This document shows, in pieces, positions 60,602 to 64,000 of a DNA stretch of 64,000 nucleotides (positions are counted from its first letter, which is position 1; each line of letters begins with the position of its first letter). Source of the stretch: Lathyrus oleraceus. Taxonomy: Eukaryota > Streptophyta > Magnoliopsida > Fabales > Fabaceae. Both the position numbers and the translations under genes were made by a program. The stretch lies in contig NC_066585.1 in assembly GCF_024323335.1 (NCBI RefSeq), positions 178,191,149 through 178,255,148 of the forward strand. The letters are read 5' to 3'. The notes under the pieces were generated by a model. The model did no database searches. It worked only from the letters and a program-made list of their open reading frames with translations, and was not told the origin of the DNA.

Positions 60602-63600
60602 TCAATCTATAAATTTTGGAGACAATACGTCTAAGTGCAGGACTTGCGAGTCTTCATTGTTTTCATCATAGCGATAATGTTTCAGACGCTGCCCATTTAC
60701 GATAAATGCTTCAATAGATTTTCCTTTAATTTCCACAACCCCACTAGGAAAGACATTAGTCACTTGGAAAGGGCCGGACCATCTAGAGCGTAGTTTTCCT
60801 GGGAATAACTTAAGTCTAGAGTTGAACAAAAGGACTACATCGCCTTGTTTGAAAGTTTTTCTTGATATACGTTTATCATGCCATTTTTTCGTTCTTTCCT
60901 TGTAGATTCTGGCATTTTCGTATGCGTCTTGTCTAAGTTCCTCTAATTCGTTTATATCAAGAACTCGCTTTTCACCGGCGGCCTTATAGTTTAAATTTAA
61001 ATTTTTAATAGCCCAATAGGCCTTATGTTCTAACTCTACTGGGAGGTGGCAAGATTTACCATAAATAAGCCTAAATGGGGTTGTTCCTATGGGAGTTTTG
61101 TAAGCGGTTCGATATGCCCATAAAGCTTCGGGTAATTTTGATGACCAGTCTTTCCTTGATGTAGCGACTATTTTTTCCAATATCTGTTTAATTTCTCTGT
61201 TAGATACTTCCACTTGTCCACTAGTTTGAGGATGGTAAGGTGTTGCTACTCGATGTTTTACGCCATACTTAAACAATAATTTTTCGAGTATCTTAGATAT
61301 GAAATGTGATCCACCATCACTGACGACTATTCTTGGGACACCAAATCTTGGAAAGATTATATTCTTAAAGAGTCTAGTTACTACTCGTGTGTCGTTTGTT
61401 GGAGAAGCTATAGCCTCAATCCATTTTGATACGTAGTCAACCGCTACGAGTATGTACATGTTACCGAAAGAAGGTAGAAAAGGTCCCATGAAATCTATTC
61501 CCCACACGTCGAAAATTTCTACTTCCAAAATGCCCTTTTGTGGCATCTCGTCACGCCTAGATATGTTTCCTGTGCGTTGACACCTATCACATTTCTTGAC
61601 AGCAGCATGCACATCCTTCCATATGTTTGGCCAATAAAGACCGGCTTGTAGGATTTTAGAGCAGGTCTTGGATGTACTTGCGTGTCCACCATAAGGAGCG
61701 GAATGACAATGTTGGATTATACTTTCTACCTCTTCTTCAGGTATACACCGACGGAAAATACCATCGGGGCCTCTTTTGAAAAGTAAAGGGTCGTCCCAGT
61801 AATAATGTTTTATGTCATGGAAGAATCGTTTCTTTTGTTGGTAGGATAAATCAAGTGGAACCACTCCGGCGGCTAAATAATTGACAAAATCAGCGTACCA
61901 TGGTGTAACGCATACAGCCAAGGTGGTCTCTACATGTTCATCAACTCTATTTTCTTCCAAATTAGCTATAAGTTTATCGTACGAGAAATCATCATTGATC
62001 GATGTTCTTTCCGATTCCAGGTTTTCAAGTCTAGAGAGGTGATCTGCTACTACGTTTTCAGTTCCTTTTTTATCTTTGATTTCCAAATCAAATTCTTGTA
62101 GCAACAAGATCCACCTTAGGAGTCTAGGTTTAGCGTCTTTTTTTGTTAAGAGGTACTTAATGGCAGCGTGGTCAGTGTAAACGATTATTTTAGCTCCGAC
62201 CAAGTAGGAACGAAATTTATCTAGTGCAAATACTACTGCTAAAAGTTCTTTCTCGGTCGTGGCGTAATTCATTTATGCTTCATCTAGAGTTCTACTCGCA
62301 TAATATATGACGTGAAGTTTTTTATCCTTTCGTTGTCCTAAAATAGCGCCTACGGCGTAGTCACTTGCGTCACACATTATTTCGAATGGTTCATTCCAAT
62401 CCGGAGTCTGCATTATGGGTGCGGAGATCAATGCTTGTTTAAGTGTTTGAAATGCTTCTAAACATTTATTGTCGAAGATGAATTCAACATCTTTCATTAA
62501 TAATCCGGTTAAAGGTTTAGTTATTTTAGAGAAATCTTTAATGAATCGTCGGTAGAAACCGGCATGTCCTAAGAAGCTTCGTACTTCTCTCACAGTTTTC
62601 GGAGGTTGAAGGTTTTCAATTACTTCTATTTTGGCTTTGTCTACTTCAATTCCTCTATTTGATATGATGTGTCCTAAAACAATCCCTTCTTGTACCATAA
62701 AGTGACGTTTTTCCCAATTAAGTACTAGGTTTACTTTTACACATCATTCTAGAACTCTTTCTAGGTTTTCAAGACATTCTTCGAAACTTTACCCGCATAC
62801 GGAAAAGTCATCCATAAAGACTTCCATGATGTTTTCGAGAAAATCGGCGAATATGGCCATCATGCACCTTGGGAAGGTTGCAGGAGCATTGCACAAGCCA
62901 AACGACATTCGTCGATAAGCGAAGGTACCAAAAGGACATGTGAACGTTGTCTTTTCTTGGTCATCAGAATGAATTGGTATTTGAAAGAAGCCTGAGTAAC
63001 CGTCTAGATAGCAGAAATAAGAATGCTTGGCTAGTCGTTCTAACATCTGGTCTATGAATGGTAAAGGAAAATGATCTTTTCGGGTTGCTTTGTTTAGCTT
63101 CCTATAGTCAATGCACATTCTCCATCCCGATTCGATTCATTTGGTTATAGTTTCTCCTTTTTCATTTTCGATCACGGTTATACCCCCTTTCTTTGGTACT
63201 ACGTGTACAGGGCTAACCCATTTGCTATCGGATATAGCATATATAATACCTGCCTCTAATAACTTCGTTACTTCCTTCTTCACTACCTCACTCAGGATCG
63301 GGTTTAGTCTCCTCTGATGTTCCCTAGAAGTTTTACAGTCTTCTTCTAGCATGATGCGGTGCATACAAATAGAAGGACTTATCCCTTTAAGATCGGTGAT
63401 GTTGTATCCTAGTGCGGTTGGATATTTTCTTAAGATATGTAGGAGTTTTTCGGTTTCGAGTTTTCCTAGGTCTGCATTGACTATCACTGGTCGTTCAAGT
63501 TCTGAGTCTAGGAATTCATATCTCAGATTTTTGGGAAGTGTTTTCAGGTCGAGGGTTGGTTTCTTAAGGCATTGCGTAGGATCCGATGTTATTGCTAAAC

Positions 63601-63997
63601 ATTGGTTCAGTCTGTCTTCTACACGACAGTCAGACAATTCATCATTTTCTAATTCTGTTTCTTTTATGCATTCATCGATGATATCCATGAAGTAACATGT
63701 GTCTTCTATTGCAGGTGCTTTCAAAAATTTGGAAAGAATGAACTCAATTTTCTCTTCTCCTACTTCGAAAGTGAGTCGTCCTCGTTTTACGTCTATGATG
63801 GCACCGACGGTTGCTAAGAATGGTCTTCCTAATATAATGGGGGTAACTTCATCTTCTCTTATGTCCATAATTATAAAATCGGTTGGGATGTAGAATTGAC
63901 CTATGCGCACGGGAACATTTTCAAGAATTCCTACGGGATATCTAACGGAATGATCTGCTAATTGCACAAACATTTTAGTTGGTCTTAATTCTCCCAT
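60602..63997 (-). pseudogene. Athila pol pseudogene, element 2 (5' end outside)
   Basis: One minus frame runs PR-RT-RNase H-INT. It shows VGQFYIPTDFIIMDI and IILGRPFLATVGAIIDV after protease, RT (KLNKATRKDHFPLPFIDQML, IMEVFMDDFSVCG), RNase H ([22 protein letters not shown]), and integrase with H2C2 zinc ([19 protein letters not shown]), [16 protein letters not shown] and SNREIKQ. All three integrase catalytic residues are present, unlike element 1. Stops lie near 63135, 62793, 62750 and at 62273-62275. The integrase half (60602-62272) is fully open for 556 codons. The upstream part continues past the edge. Confidence 0.9.
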
Positions 63998-64000
63998 TTC

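Larger units (their letters stand above)
54543..64000 (-). mobile_element. Athila-clade LTR retrotransposon, element 2 (5' part outside)
   Basis: Order in its own direction: pol (from beyond 64000), conserved block, ORF A, palindromic array, ORF B, internal PPT-like module, 3' UTR with a TA repeat, true PPT, 3' LTR. The layout parallels element 1, and the 3' half missing from element 1 is present here. Pol has several nonsense codons, ORF A a frameshift, ORF B is open. It is nested in the Ogre/Tat-type LTR at 54542. Confidence 0.9.

Overview
This window is nuclear DNA from a plant, most likely a large-genome legume of the pea/vetch/lentil type. The evidence is two intron-containing single-copy-type genes, nested LTR retrotransposons over nearly all the rest, Athila-clade elements with an Asp-tRNA-type primer site, and an Ogre-like LTR start (TGTAAGACCCC). 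I see no CRISPR array, operon or other prokaryotic feature. The species is inferred, not proven.

Layout. 1-2122: end of an Ogre-like LTR (minus), inserted into the second accessory ORF of Athila element 1. 2123-12035: Athila element 1 (minus), with 5' LTR, PBS, broken gag and pol, and accessory ORFs A and B. 12036-12280: a long CT/TA microsatellite. 12281-16347: an old, decayed Copia element (minus). 16490-31384: a second Copia element (minus) carrying two later insertions: a nearly intact, very young Sirevirus-like Copia (16921-25536, plus, TSD TTAAT) and a solo LTR (28707-30089, TSD TGAAC). 31385-36900: the only host-gene island, with a bHLH transcription factor (plus, 4 exons) and a glyoxysomal malate dehydrogenase (minus, 9 exons) in tail-to-tail orientation. 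38440-41500: decayed Ty3/gypsy gag split by a Sirevirus-type LTR. 41519-47320: a minus-strand gypsy LTR holding a second copy of the solo-LTR family (TSD TTTTA), then unrecognised sequence. 47330-54542: Ogre-type LTR pieces around a decayed SIRE-like Copia. 54543-64000: Athila element 2 (minus), entered from its 3' LTR, with intact ORF B, frameshifted ORF A and a pol carrying several stops; it runs off the right edge.

The two host genes have open frames and consistent splice sites. The bHLH belongs to the subgroup IVa type. The MDH carries a PTS2 peroxisomal signal. No direct functional link between them is visible.

The strongest unusual signals are in the Athila elements. There are two related ORFs in tandem downstream of pol. 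Copies of a polypurine-tract module sit after ORF A (element 1), after ORF B (element 2) and at the LTR edge (element 2). Arrays of near-palindromes of the type GTGACGnnCGTCAC occur both in LTR U3 and just upstream of ORF B. This suggests that ORF B plus a U3-like promoter segment was captured as a unit. At least five other LTR or probable LTR segments here carry their own palindromic word arrays, each with a different word.
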